A stretch of 64,000 nt of DNA from Shinisaurus crocodilurus (GCA_021292165.1 CM037877.1:127352402-127416401), one strand, 5' to 3'; numbered from the stretch's first letter, positions 9,289-21,059 are shown. The notes: generated by a model from the letters alone, not told the origin. Numbers and translations are program-made.

Positions 9289-10383
9289 TCCCTCTCTCAA
9301 CTGGGCAATGCAATGCAAACAGCTATATTTATGCTCATTCTGGATGCTTTGAAGTGTTTCTGTTGATGTTGTTGGCACAGAGCTAGGAAGTGCTGCAATT
9401 TGCAGCATGATGAACTCCAGCCATATTGTCTATGCTCTTGACTTCTAAAGGTGACACCACAAGATACCTGCTATCTTGTATATTTTCAGTGAGGCGCTGT
9501 AGAAATGTTTCTGTATGCTTTCAGCTCAGCCCAATATCTGTGATCTCTGTAGCCCATGGGCAACTGTGTGCGTACACACACACACAACCCATCACACTTT
9601 TTGCATGTAATCCATGCTATTCCCAGGCCATGTCTATAATGCCATTTCTCTGCTGTCTTCTGGCCCCACCCTGGGCTGTCTCTCACAAAACTCATTTATA
9701 CTTCTATGAAAAAGGAAAGCAGTCCATGGCACCTAGCCGTTCCCATCTCAAATCACTTGTAGTCAGTAACAGTAATTACACACTGAACGAATGCCAGCAA
9801 CCTGTGCCAACCAGCTGATGAGAGATCAAATGGTTCCCCTTCTGCAGTGCCACCACCTGCCAGTGTAAGCTGTTCCTGGCTCCCTGGTCAGCTAGACAGT
9901 CCCCTCTTCCTAACTAACAGCACCAACACTGTGGGTGCGCTGCAAAGAAATGAATGCTGCATTCCATTGTATTTAAAAATCCATTAGAAGAGATTCAGTG
10001 GTAAAGCAACAGGCATGACTTGATATTTACATGTGTGCACCTGACTTGATAAGGCCCCTGGACCTGTTTTCTACCCATGAGTAACTTCCAGGTTCAGTTA
10101 CAGAAAGGGCCAGCCCAAGTCATTTTGCTGCTTGAGGCAAAACATAAGATGGTCCAACGTCATTCCGCATACAGAAGCCAAACTGGCTGGCAGTTGAATC
10201 TTACTTCAACACCGCAGCAGGTCAGCATCCTCCCTTGGTGCACCTGAGGCCAGCAGTTGAGCTTAGGAGGTGCAATGCAGCTACATAACACACACTTAAC
10301 CACTACGCCACACTGACGTGACATTATACGCCACACATCTCTAACTGTAGAAACTGGGGGAGGAACCCTATGCATTCTTGTAT
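9289..10383. other. No recognisable gene; non-coding
   Basis: About 1.1 kb of mixed-composition DNA. Short CA run near 9572-9588. No coding-like ORF, RNA gene or repeat terminus identified. Confidence 0.5.
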
Positions 10384-10391
10384 GTCTAGAA

Positions 10392-10500
10392 CAGGTCTCT
10401 CCAACCTTGGGTCCCCAGATGTTTTTGGCCTACAACTCCCAGGGGCATGCTGGGAGTTGTAGGCCAAAAACATCTGGGGATCCAAGGTTGGAGAGACCTG
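10392..10500. mobile_element. Family C hAT-like foldback MITE, 109 bp
   Basis: Palindrome with ends CAGGTCTCTCCAACCTTGGG and the complement, and a perfect 8-bp duplication GTCTAGAA (10384-10391 and 10501-10508). The left arm's TACAACTCCCAG is truncated at the centre. The right arm keeps GGCATGCTGGGAGTTGTAGG, the inverted ZNF143-like block. Confidence 0.8.
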
Positions 10501-10508
10501 GTCTAGAA

Positions 10509-11093
10509 CCTAATGCATATATAGAGAGGAACCAGACAAGAAGATTCCAGAACTGACGATGGCAGGAAGGAAGCTCTGATGCAGACCGGAAATACCATAA
10601 TTCAGCACGAGTCAGCAGATAAGCCCCTTGATATAAGGCAAGATCCAGAAAATCAAACCCACCTTCTTTAATTGGTAGTTATCTTTTCAGATATAATCTT
10701 GGCAGAGAGAAACACCCCCCTCCAAATTTATGAAACAAAGCATTGATTTTCAGAAAGTATTTGCCAGGTATAGAGATGCATGCACACATGATACCTATTG
10801 GAGTTAGTGCATAGCCTGGGCTGACTGCTGCTCTGCCAGCTCACTCAGTCAGGCCCTTTCCCAGTGGTGCTGTCTGTGACATATTGGGAAAAGGCAACTA
10901 AGTGAGACAGACAGACCAGTAACAACCAAGCATTGCAAGCATGTCTCTGAGGATGGAAATGGAGGGGCTGGGTTTTGGAGGAATGGCTGGGGGAGTGGGA
11001 ATCCCACTACTGCCCTCCAAGATCTGTCTCCTGAAGTGGCTGCCTCAGTCTATCTAATGGCAGGGCCAGCCCTCCAGGCCACTGCCTGCAAGC
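10509..11093. other. No recognisable feature
   Basis: Non-coding, unique-looking sequence. No ORF with protein-like composition and no repeat ends seen. Confidence 0.5.
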
Positions 11094-11101
11094 CTCTAAA
11101 G

Positions 11102-11446
11102 CAGGGGTGGGCAACATGTGCCCCCCCCGGCCTTAAGTTAAGTGCACTCCCCACTGTCAAATTTGCTACTGTGGCGGCAGTGGCAAAACAATTGGGAGCA
11201 CTGCTGCTGCTGAATTTGTGTGGCAAACCATGACAGTGGCCTAAAAAGGCCAAATTTAGTTTTAAAGCCGTGTTTTACAGCTAAATTTGACCTTTTAAAG
11301 CCTCCGTTGCAGTTTGCTGCAGTGGCGGCAAATCACCAATTGATTTGCTGCTGCCAAAGTTCTGGAGCACACAACAGTGATGTGGCCCCTATGGGGATCT
11401 GGGGATTGAAATTGAACCCCAGAACCCCCAAACTTGCCCACCCCTG
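11102..11446. mobile_element. Family D: non-autonomous hAT-like element, 345 bp
   Basis: Perfect 13-bp terminal inverted repeats CAGGGGTGGGCAA and TTGCCCACCCCTG. The flanking 8-mers CTCTAAAG (11094-11101) and CTCTAGAG (11447-11454) match at 7 of 8. These ends are typical of vertebrate hAT MITEs. The interior is non-coding with internal GCTGCTG and GGCGGCAGTGG blocks. Confidence 0.8.
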
Positions 11447-11454
11447 CTCTAGAG

Positions 11455-13267
11455 GGTGCCACTTATAAACAGATGGTCAGAACTCTTGGCTATGATGCAG
11501 TGGTTGCAGGAGTATTGTGGTGGTAAGGGAGAATGTGACCAAGGCATTAGGGAAAGTTGCCTCCACCAGGGTTTACTTTGTCAATTTTGGATCATCGTCA
11601 TCGTCATTATCATCACCACCACCATCACTATTTAACATTTTGAATATCAACATTGTATGTTATTAGGTACTTACTGTATGACTCCTTAATTTCCTGCAGG
11701 TGCAAGGAAACTTTTAAATGTCAGAGTTGGGGAAGGGAAACTAAAATGTAACTAATTATATTTCTCAAAATATAAAAGAAAAGAAGAAAGAAAAGAATTG
11801 GAATTCTGTCATGTCCTATCATTATTTGCACCAGTGTTATCTACAGAAACATCTGTATGGCACTTTCCTGAGCTATCAATCTGGTGGTGCCTATAGCACA
11901 GAAGTTTGGACTGTGTGGAGAAGGGATCTTCAGCAACAGTAAAATGAAAAGGTGCCTTCCTGTGTTCTTATAAAAGGGACAGCACAGGAAAAATATACAG
12001 AGCTTCGGCCAGGCAAGAGGTGCCAGGGCAAGCCGGTCCTCTACGTGTGGCCTGCTTTCCTGCCCATAGGGCAAACTTTTGGCCCCTGCTGCTTCTCTTC
12101 CTTGCCGTTGCCATCCCTCTGCCCTCTCTTGCTGAGGGGGTGATCCAGCAGCAATGGTGCGGAGAAGGAAGAGCAGCCTCTGCCTGCTCACTCACCTACC
12201 CTCTGTGGGGGTTCAGTGTCAGTCAGAGTGGGCCTTCTAGTTCATAGCCGGAAACTGGTCAGCAGTAGTTTGGAAGGGTTTGGGGCCCAGTCAGTCTGTG
12301 AAGTGCCAAGACCAGTGTGAGCTCATCACTGTCAGAGTTCTCAGGAGAAAGCAGGCGGGAGTCGAGTTGTTTCCCCCGTCCAGCTGCAACATCGACCTTG
12401 CAGAGGTAGGAGCTGGCGGCCTTCTCTGGGAACTTCAGGACAGGGGAAGGATGGTTTGCAGAGGTGTCACTCTGGCTGAAGCCTCACCCCTGAAGGGTAG
12501 AAGGGCAATACCCAGGTGGGGTAGGGGCCTCTCGCGGATGGGCCAGTTCCCTTGTCAATTAGTGGTTGGGGAGGAGGGCTAAAATGGCCACACCTTTGCT
12601 TTTAAGTCAGCTTAGCCTCCAGAGCCTTTGCCAGGAACATCTCTCTCATCTTCCCTGTCTGCATCTTTCTGTTTTGATCTATCACCGACTAAGCTATTGG
12701 GAGCACTCTGCACTCTGCACATGGACTCTTAATTTGGACTTTCTTCTCTTTGGACTTTTACTGTCAAGAACCTGCCATGAAAAGGACTGTCATATTTTTC
12801 ATAGACTGAGTATTCTTGTGGCTATGGATGTGTCTTCGTCAAGGAGCCCAGAGCCCAGCTGGCTTGGGGCTAATTCCTGACTTCTGGACATTCCTATCCT
12901 ACCCATGTGGCGTAGAGATCCCAAAACTGGACTCAAGTCTGATCTTGTTTTGGACCTTTATTGTCAAGAGGCCTAGACTCACAGTACCCAGAGGGGCCAA
13001 CCCAAGTGGTGGGGTTAGTCTTGACCTCCGTGGAGGTGTGAAAGCTGGTTCAGGTCCTCTTCTAGAATCCCTTCCCTTGTCTCATGAGCAATAGGGCTCA
13101 GATCCTTCTCCTGTCGGAGGAGCAGCTAGGAGTTGCTCGGATCCTAAGGCCATGCAAGCCCACTTGACTGTGTGCGTAGTTGAAGCAGAGCCTTTTGCTT
13201 TCTTAGCAAATGCTGTGGGGCCAGTGGACAGCACCTAGGAGGTTCCAACTCAGTGGCAAAGTTGGCT

Positions 13268-13310
<43 letters not shown>

Positions 13311-13470
13311 GTCAGGCCTGGTTCTAGGATCCCTTCCCTTGCCTGAGGAGCATCTGGAATTGGCTCTGGTCCCTTCCTTGGTGTGGAATGTCGGGGAATT
13401 TGGTCCCTAAGAGACATTCCAGCCCCCTACCTTGATGTGGAACAATTTCAAGAGCCTCTAGCCTCTACAG
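11455..13470. other. Unassigned stretch; possible old repeat at 12600-13400
   Basis: 11592-11630 is a CATCATCGTC/CACCAC mixed trinucleotide run. 12600-13400 has partial internal similarity: TTTGGACTTTTACTGTCAAG near 12750 against TTTTGGACCTTTATTGTCAAG near 12950, and TAGGATCCCTTCCCTT-like blocks near 13065 and 13325. It may be a decayed LTR or other repeat, but I cannot place it. ORFs there carry no recognised domain. Confidence 0.4.
13271..13308. repeat. (GT)19 microsatellite
   Basis: Uninterrupted GT dinucleotide run of 38 bp. Confidence 0.95.
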
Positions 13471-13473
13471 GCC

Positions 13474-13643
13474 CGTGGCTCATGCTGGCTCAGCTTGTCT
13501 GAGCGTGGAAAGCTAAGCAGGGTCAGGCCTGGTTCTTACTTGGATGGGAGACCCCTCCTCTAGTTTCCTGCATTGAGCAGGGGGTTGGACTCGATGGCCT
13601 CGTAGGCCCCGTCCAACTCTATGATCTATGAAATCTATGAAAT
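13474..13643 (+). mobile_element. 5S rRNA-derived SINE with CR1-like 3' tail
   Basis: The 5' half follows 5S rRNA through the type 1 Pol III internal promoter. GAAAGCTAAGCAGGGTCAGG corresponds to the A box and intermediate element, and ACTTGGATGGGAGACC to the C box. After GGGAGACC it switches to CTCCTCTAGTTTCCTGCATT, then GGGGGTTGGACTCGATGGCC, and ends in repeated ATCTATGAA units. That tail matches the CR1 3' ends elsewhere in this window. It is not a functional 5S gene because the 3' third of 5S is replaced. Copies also lie at 39558-39718 and 43506-43684. Confidence 0.8.
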
Positions 13644-13647
13644 GCCA

Positions 13648-13790
13648 TCATCTTTTTTTATTTATTTATTTCATTTCATTTCGTTTTTATACTGCCCAAT
13701 AGCCGAAGCTCTCTGGGCGGTTTACAGCAGTTAACAAGACAGTCGCTGCCCGCAGGCTTACAATCTAAAAAGACACGACACACAAGGAAA
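13648..13790 (-). mobile_element. LINE-type 3' tail fragment
   Basis: TTTATTTATTTCATTTC followed by TATACTGCCCAATAGCCG and CTCTGGGCGGTTTACA. This is the minus-strand form of a common squamate LINE 3' end (a GTAAACCGCCCAGAG...GGGCGGTATA block before an AAATA tail). A related tail lies at 36190-36310. The L2-like assignment is from memory. Confidence 0.55.
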
Positions 13791-14697
13791 AAGGAAAAAG
13801 GAAGAAGGGGGAATATTAATGAATACTCCTGGCAGGGCTGGTGGAATGGCCCTGCGTTCCCTCTCTTCTCCTTCTGCACAGCCTGCTGGAATGGCTGCTG
13901 CTGGTGGCAGCTGAGGGAGGAGGAGCCGACCATTAAGCATATGCTGTGGGATTTGCTCTAAAATGAAAGGACCTCACTGATTTGGAGTCTCCGGTGTCAG
14001 AGTGCTAGAATGCGTGACTGCAGGACCGGGGACCGGACACCCTCTCCCTCTGGGCAGTCATGGGGATTAAATCCAACAGGGGCCTGATTCCTACAGTTGC
14101 CCAGAGGTGAGATAAGTAAGTGGTGGTAATGTCTCCTTGCTGCCGTTTGTTGGCCTGCCCACTCTCTCAGGAGGCAACAGGGAGGCAGGCAGGCAGGCAG
14201 TGACACACCTCTGAGGGGAGCTGCCGCCGCCACTGCCTGCTCACTCGCAAGCTTTCTCCCTTAGGCCCAGAGGGTGAAGGAGCAAGGAAGTGGGCGGTGG
14301 CAGTGATGGCGAGGAGGAGGAGCAGCAGCAACAACACTGGTGGCCCCACTGAAGGAGCCCCCCCCCACTCGGGGCATCTTGGTGGAGGGCTCCCCAAAAC
14401 CTGGAGCTGCCACTGGGAGGCAGAGTTCCCACACTGGCTTCTGGCTGCCTCTTTATGTGGTTTTGGTAGCTTGGTTTGGACGGTGTTGGGTAGGGCTGGC
14501 AGGGGACACAGTGATGGGGTGGGGCTGACATGGCCCCCATGGCTTCTCCACACGCCTGGTACTTGCATGTAGAGAGAAATGCCTGAACAGGGCGTTAACT
14601 TAAGCAAAATTTAGGCTTGTTAAGAAATAGGAAAAAACATAGAATTGCAGTCCAGGAAATGAGCAGAGCCAACCAATTTTCTTTCCCTCTACTTGCC

Positions 14698-14725
14698 CAG
14701 GCAGGCAGGCAGGCAGGCAGGCAGG
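14698..14725. repeat. (CAGG)n microsatellite
   Basis: Seven tandem tetranucleotide units. A shorter related run lies at 14182-14200. Confidence 0.9.
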
Positions 14726-15991
14726 TTATCTTTCATAATCCACCCTAAAAGGCAGCAGTTTTGAGTCAGAAGCCAGTCGTCCTCAGCCCTCTTGGCAGAA
14801 GGTGCAGCATGGAATTCAGGGAGCACAGCTCCCGCTAACTGCAGCCCCTTAACAAAAGGCTATGTTTTTATATAAAGGGTGGCTGTGAGGATGGCTTAGG
14901 GGCACACAACCAGATCTAGGAACGGTGATGGTCACTGACACCCACTCCACTCTCTTGTTGCCAGCCCCCTCTCTCTCCTGGCGGCTCAGGCTGATGTTCT
15001 GTGAAGTGACATCGCTCCCGTGCCTGTGTTTACTTGAGCCCATTATGAGGCACAGTGCAGTCCATAACTACCTACCACAAGGTCAAAGGGAGCCCATTAT
15101 AGAGATACTGCGAGAGAGTGTCCAGTGGCACAAGGCTGCAGGAAGGAGCAGCTGGCCAGGCAGCTCACACAAACACTTTAACAAGATGTTAGAAAATCAA
15201 TTCCAATAACTGAGACCTGAAACCTGCAGAGTATTAGAGCTTTATCTGCTGCTCTAACATATTCACAGCAGCAGCAGCAGCAGCACACAAACCGGGTGGG
15301 GTGGGGGTGGATATACACACAGTGGCTGCCCTCTCTTTCTCCCTTGCAGATGAGGCCAGGGAACCATTGCTTCTTTGGGGATGTTAGAGCTAAACAAAAT
15401 TAGTCTAAGCAAGTGGGTGGAAACACCTATACTGTGGAATCTGGTGGAGGCCCTTTTCTGTGGGTGGAGAATCTGGTCACCAATATCCTCTACCACCAAA
15501 CGGCTAACATTTAGGCAGGCCACAGAAATGCACTGGGGCAGGGGCCAACTGGGCAGAAAACACTCCAGCTCCCCTGGCCTGGAGGCTTCAAAATATGCAA
15601 AGAAGAACCCTGATGCTTGCAGTTATTGGGCCCAGCCTCACCCTACCTAGGTACTCATCAGTGCTTTCAAGCTGGAAGAAAAGCACAGATGGGGTGAGAG
15701 ATTATTTGCTATTATAGGGGGTGGGGGTGGTGATGGCAAGAAAGTGAATTTGGGCCTTAGGCAGGGGAAGCAAAGCATCTGGAATCCAAACTCCCACCAT
15801 ATACCAAGGCACTAATACCAGTATGTCAGACTTAATGTGCATCATCTCTCACTTAGGGACTGAATTGTAAAGTTTCTTTGAGAGTTTGTATTTGCAAGAT
15901 GCTGTCTGAGGCATGGAATGAAGTAACCATGCAGAATCCTCCTCTCAGGGCTTAATGACATGCTATGTGAAATACATAGTGTGCAGATTAC

Positions 15992-16018
15992 CCTTTCTTT
16001 CTTTCTTTCTTTCTTTCC
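15992..16018. repeat. (CTTT)n microsatellite
   Basis: About six to seven CTTT units, pyrimidine strand on plus. Confidence 0.9.
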
Positions 16019-17190
16019 AAGGAAGTGTGTGGGACCCTGATCCAGATTGGGACCACCACATTGTGGGTAGAGGAGGTTTAAACCTTTCCATCCCAACCAC
16101 ATGTTTTCCAAAATTTGCCCCTCTTCCACAGGGCAAATGTAGAAAAACAAGGGCTGGATTCTGACGTGGATCAGGCTCCTGCACACTTACTTGTAGTAAG
16201 TAAAAAGGAAAGAGAGGCTAAGAAATCTTGGACCTGGAGGCTTATGATCATCCTATGCAGGGCAGGAAGAGTGGCGGAGGCGATCTTCACCTCCCCATCC
16301 TCCTGCCCTGCTGTTTCATTAGATGGGCTTTTTGCCTGTCTAGTGACAGTGTTTTGGAGAGGGAGGGAAGGAGGCGGGCAGAGGCTCAGGACAGCTCACA
16401 TCCTGGCCTCCCCTCCCCGCCCACCAAAACACCCCCTTTCCCACCTCTCCAAGGTCAAGTTCCCGACCTCGGAGACCGACCTTCTTTCTTTCCATGATGG
16501 TTCTTTCCATGATGGCTGTGAGGAGGAGGGGGAGAGGGTGGTGGATGTGGATCTTTGACTCGCCCTTCCAAGGCGGGACACCGAAAAATCCTATGGCTCC
16601 TCAGACGCTGTCTAGGGGCCGTAGGATTGTTCCCCAAGCCGCACACTATGTATTTCAAATATCATATAATTTGGCACTCAGATATCCAGGCGAGGTTGGG
16701 TACCAGATGGGTTGACCTGTGTGGAGACCAGTGTCAAGCTCTGATAAACAGTAAAGAAAGAATAAATGGCTGCTATTCTACCTATAGAGAAGAGGCAAAG
16801 TGCTGCTCCAGGTGTTCCTTTATCTTCTTTGCAGAAGCTTTTTTAGGTACATGACTTAGATCCTGTTCAACGTCGCATGGTCACCTCACCATACAACAAT
16901 AAACCGATTAGGACTACTTATTTAACCTGCAAAAAAGCATGTGCGTCACAACAAATGCATTTTGGCACATGTGGCTTCTTTGGGTCTGTTTGTGCTTTGA
17001 ATGCAATTGTTAGTCAACTCCCTGATTAACTGTCACATCAAGAGGAAGCAATGATTGAAATGGCCTTAGTCTCTAAGGTGCTACAGCATTTTATGTCTTC
17101 TTGCATAAGTAAAGAATGTGACATACATAAGTTATGGGCCTTACCAGCAGGAGATCTACACTAGAGCCTCTGTTGTGTATCAGACAGCGC

Positions 17191-17760
17191 CAGGAACGGT
17201 GCAGGGCTGTTTGGCGCCCTAGGCCAAATTATATTTAGTGCCCCCCTCTCGTGCCGGGGGGGGGGCTCCGGAGCAAAGCAGCCCTGCTCTGCAACCCCCC
17301 CCCGCGCCGCCGCCACCGCCACCACCACCTACCTTCCCCCCCCCCGCTGCTGGCTGCTGCTGCTGCTGCTGCTGCCGCCGCCGCCGCCGCCTCCTCCTCC
17401 TCCGACGCGACGGGACCCCCCGCGCTTTTTTTTTTTTGCCAGGGGAAACCAGGGCAACAGGGCTGTTTAAGCCCTGTTGCTCTGGTTCCTCCCGCCAAAA
17501 CAACGCCGGCGGGGCTCCGGAAACGACGGGAAGGTAGATAGGTGGCTGGCGGGCGGTCGCGCGGTTGCGCGCGCGCGGGGGGGGAAGGTGCGGTGGCGGT
17601 GGCAGCAGCGGCCGGCAGGCGGGCGGGGAGGCGCGGCGGAGGCGGCAGGCGGGGCAGGAGCACGCCGGAGGCGAGGAAGGGGCGCAGAAACGCTGCGCCC
17701 TCTTCCGCCACGCAGCCCTAGGCAGCCGCCTGGGTCTGCCTAGCGGTAGCGCCGGCCCTG
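17191..17760 (+). mobile_element. Family A hAT-like element, 570 bp
   Basis: Starts CAGGAACGGTGCAGGGCTGT and ends GCGGTAGCGCCGGCCCTG. A perfect 8-bp duplication GACAGCGC flanks it (17183-17190 and 17761-17768). The copy is shorter than those at 7006 and 19841: the segment with the GAGTGCCACTCTTTGTTCAC block is absent. It includes an inverted CCAGGGCAACAGGGCT/AGCCCTGTTGCTCTGG hairpin near 17449-17487. Confidence 0.85.
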
Positions 17761-17768
17761 GACAGCGC

Positions 17769-18189
17769 TGTAACAGTATTTCTGCAAAACGCATCCATTA
17801 CTGTAGGGGTAAAAGCTAATTAATACAGTGCAGTATCCACCATGTTACTAACGCAATTGAGTGCCATACAGAAATGCAATTGCGGGAGGAGGAGTTGAAA
17901 AGGTCACATATGTATAATCATTTTTGTTTGTAGCACAAGCACAGGACACAAGCCTCTGCGATTGTGGGCGAGATGGCCATTTCAGTTTCTTTTTTTCTTA
18001 CTTTGCTGCCTGCATGCACACCTTCGATGGTGCATAGGAGTAGAGATTTACAAATAAAGTGCAGGGTAATTCACTGCTCCTCCTCCAAAACAAACAAAAC
18101 AACAGCAACAACAAATCAAGGAGAAGGACATGGTTGAGGAAAACCAGAGATGCTGGCTCCCCCTTTCCCACTCCACTATTGAAAACAAT
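17769..18189. other. No recognisable feature
   Basis: AT-leaning non-coding DNA with no ORF of protein-like composition. Confidence 0.5.
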
Positions 18190-18480
18190 ATTTATTTATT
18201 TATTTATTTATTCATTCATTCATTCATTCTATTTATAACCTGCCTTTTTCCTTCAAGGAACCCAAGGCGGCTTACATAATCCTCCTCCTCCTCCCCCCCC
18301 TCCTCCCCCTCCTCCTCCTCCTCCTCTCCATTTTATCCTCACAACAAGCCTGTGAGGTAGGTTAGGCTGAGAGTCAGTGACTGGCCCAAAGTCACCCAGT
18401 GAGTTTCATGGCTGAGTGGGGACTAGAACCCGGATCTCCAGAGTCCCAGTCCAACACACTCACCTACGTCACACTGGCTC
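18190..18480 (-). mobile_element. CORE-SINE (MIR-like, tRNA-derived), full length
   Basis: On the minus strand the order is: tRNA-like head beginning GAGCCAGTGTG; B-box-like GGTTCTAGTCC; CORE-type GTGACTTTGGGCCAGTCACT; CCTACCTCACAGG...TTGTGAGGATAAAATGG; LINE-like tail GCCGCCTTGGGTTCCTTG; and a TTATT/TTCA tail. The middle matches the conserved CORE of MIR-type SINEs from memory. The A-box part of the head is degenerate. Confidence 0.75.
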
Positions 18481-19090
18481 AGAAGTAAATATGATTTACT
18501 TCTGAGTAGACATGTATATCATCACATTTTAAGCTAGTAGTTTTTTGAGGGAAGGAAATGAAGGGAAAGGAGATAATTGGAAAGGCTTGAAAATATATTC
18601 CAAACTTTTTTTTTTTGCTTTGTTTGCAAAGCGTTTTGCTGAGGCTGCCCATGCCACCTTCCTCGCCCAGCATTGGGGACTGTGGCTGGCTTCTACAACC
18701 TCGCCACCTCCTGGGAAGCCCCTCTCAGCCAGCAGTTTAATTGTTTTAATGATATTTTTCAGTGCACAGGTCCAATGATCTAAACCTGTGCAGGAGCAAG
18801 TTAAGAGGGGGGGGAGGGTAATTTGCAGATACAGAGGTCTGGACTCTGGACATATGCACTGGCAAATACTGTTAAAAAAATATTACGGTACATACTCCCC
18901 TGTTGCCAGCAACCAGCAAATGGAGGACAAGATAGGAGATGTTGCTCCCTGTCAACCCCAACATGAAATGGAGGACACACCGCTCCCCTCACCCCCACCC
19001 ACCATTAGCCACTCCCTGCAAGACAAGATGCAGTACAGCTAAGCACACAGTTGAATATATACCAGAGGAAACCCATAAGAAGAAGAAACG
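18481..19090. other. No recognisable gene
   Basis: Begins with TCAGAAGTAA...TTACTTCTGAGTAGACATG, a scrap of the GGATTGCA-type MITE family. The remainder is unassigned and non-coding. Confidence 0.4.
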
Positions 19091-19555
19091 TGATAAAAGC
19101 AGCCCTGAGAAATCCTGAATATAATGGCGGAAATTGCGAACATAGGGGGAAATGAAGAGCCGAGACACTTGTTTGGTGTTTAACTGGGCCACATTTATTT
19201 ACATACAATGAACTGCAAAGGGATGGAGTGCGGGTTATTCTAATCTGGCCTCCTAGGCCGCTCAATTGTACAATTGGGCGGAGCATCCAAAACAGGGAGG
19301 TGGCGTTGGATCCGCCACCACCCCATTTTCCACTTTACAGTGTTGGGATCCTTTGTTGCGTCGCCCCCTCTCGGAGTCCCACGACAACAAGCTTGGCGAG
19401 CACAAAGGCATCACAGGCGTTCTTGATCCTCAGCTGACTGAGCCTACTGACCCATCAATCCGAGGCCTCTTAAAACCGCCTGTCACCTGAATGGTGCCAA
19501 GGATGCTCACCTGATAAAAGCAGCCCTGAGAAATCCTGAATATAATGGCAGAAAT
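19091..19555 (-). repeat. 44-bp direct repeats bounding a 377-bp insert
   Basis: 19091-19134 and 19512-19555 share TGATAAAAGCAGCCCTGAGA followed by AATCCTGAATATAATGGC, with about one mismatch over 44 bp. The enclosed 19135-19511 segment on the minus strand contains AATAAATGTGGCC, a possible poly(A) signal followed by about 60 bp. It could be a retroposed or LTR-type piece with an unusually long duplication, or a local segmental duplication. I cannot assign a family. Confidence 0.55.
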
Positions 19556-19832
19556 AGTGTGAGAATATTGTGTTGAGGAGGGCGTTATGTGTTGTGTGAA
19601 TTGAGCATTACAATACAACAAAACAAAACAAAACAAAAACCCTCATGTAGATCTGCTCCAGATGACAGAAAGTGAGTACAGGGACTGTACAGTAGTTACA
19701 AAGTTATGCAAGGACCCCAGAAGATTCTTGGGAACTCTGCATTTCCCTGCATTCAAACCATAGTGTTAAACTTGCTTGTACTGCAACCCCCCCCCCCCGC
19801 ATCTACTGAAAGTACAACTATTGCAGGAATGA
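19556..19832. other. No recognisable feature
   Basis: Non-coding. AAAAC/AACAA-rich run near 19616-19640 and a C-run near 19788-19798. Confidence 0.5.
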
Positions 19833-19840
19833 GTATTGTG

Positions 19841-20633
19841 CAGGGCCGGCGCTACCGCTAGGCAGACCCAGGCGGCTGCCTAGGGCGCGTGGCGGAAGAG
19901 GGGCGCAGAAACGGTGCGCTCCTTCCTCGCCGCCGGCGCGCTCCTGCCCCGCCTGCCACCTCCGCTGCACCTCCCCCCCCCGCGCGCGCCCGCCCGCCCG
20001 CCCACCAGCCACCTACCTACCTACCTACCTTCGCATCGTTTCCAGAGCCCCGCCGGCGTTGTTTTGGCGGAGGAACCAGGGCAACAGGGCTTAAACAGCC
20101 CTGTTGCCCTGGTTTCCCCGCCCCGGCAAAGAAAAAAAAAGCGCTCTGCTCGGGCGGAGGCTCGCCAGGCGGAATGGAAAGTGAAACTCACCTCCGGAGC
20201 GGCTCGAGGGGGGGAGGAGGAGGAGGAGGAGGCGGCAGCCCAAAAGGGGAGGCGTGGGTCTGGCTAGAGACCAGCGGGGCACAAAGAAGGGGGCGCCTCT
20301 CTCCCGCGGGGGGGGGGCTAGGGCTTTCGCACTGCTTGTTTACTCTGGAGTGCCACTCTTTGTTCACTCACTTTTTATTTATTTATTATTAATTTTAAAC
20401 GTTGAATTTTCCAAAAGAAAAAAAAAAAACCGTTGGAGGCGGCAGCGGCGGCAGCAGCAGCCAGCAGCGGGGGGGGGGGGGGGGGAAGGTAGGAGGTGGT
20501 GGCGGCGGCGGCGGCGCGGGGGGGGGTTGCAGAGCAGGGCTGCTTTGCTCCGGAGCCCCCCCCCACGGCACGAGAGGGGTGGGCGCTAAATATAATTTGG
20601 CCTAGGGCGCCAAACAGCCCTGCACCGGTCCTG
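19841..20633 (-). mobile_element. Family A hAT-like element, 793 bp, inverted
   Basis: Reverse-orientation copy: starts CAGGGCCGGCGCTACCGCTA and ends ACAGCCCTGCACCGGTCCTG. A perfect 8-bp duplication GTATTGTG flanks it (19833-19840 and 20634-20641). The interior parallels 7006-7790, including CTAC units (20010-20029) and AAAGTGAAACTCACCTCCGG. A hairpin of CAGGGCAACAGGGC and its complement lies at about 20079-20113. No transposase. Confidence 0.85.
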
Positions 20634-20641
20634 GTATTGTG

Positions 20642-21059
20642 TGTATATCCCAATTCTGCTAGTGTCACTTGCATGTATCCATTGGTGCCTGTGAGATCAT
20701 TGCAAGAACAAGTCCCCACAATGCAAGGTGCACTTTTCCCTTTGATTCCATCAGCCCCCGTTTTTCCCAGCACTCAAGACATGTCAAGGTTTCTGTTTAA
20801 AATATTGTTATGAGTTGGTCATGATGACCACAGAGGCCCCCTTCCAACTCCTGTAATTCTTGCACTAAGATTTCAGTAAGATGGCTGGTAACATTCTGAC
20901 GATGTCTTTCAGTAGGAGCTGGGAATGGACCAAGAAGGCATGGTGGAGATGACTCACCATTTCTTACTACTACTAGACAAAGGGAGGGGCTGAGGGAGGT
21001 CTGTATGTGTATCAGGAAGTTGGTGGTATGCACATGCGACAACACACCATGCGCAACTA
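20642..21059. other. No recognisable gene; possible old CR1 tail scrap
   Basis: GATGACCACAGAGGCCCCCT near 20822, followed by TCCAACTCCTGTAATTCT, resembles a decayed CR1 3' end. The remainder is unassigned. Confidence 0.35.

Larger units (their letters stand above)
13791..17182. other. No recognisable gene; simple repeats only
   Basis: Non-coding by inspection. It contains GGCA units at about 14182-14200, CAGG units at 14698-14725, CAG units at 15266-15286 and TTTC units at 15992-16018. 16520-16640 includes a short AATCCTA...TAGGATT inverted pair that may be a MITE scrap. ORFs up to 147 codons here have no recognisable domain. Confidence 0.5.

Noticed and set aside
8594..9352. 252-codon Gly/Ala/Glu-rich ORF, and the 195- and 241-codon ORFs at 37903-38677
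   Set aside because: They span purine-rich tandem repeats and the ACTCG arrays of family B and cross element boundaries. Composition is purely repeat-driven.
13474..13565. Functional 5S rRNA gene
   Set aside because: Only about two thirds of 5S is present, the 5' part is diverged, and the 3' part is replaced by a CR1 tail in all three copies.
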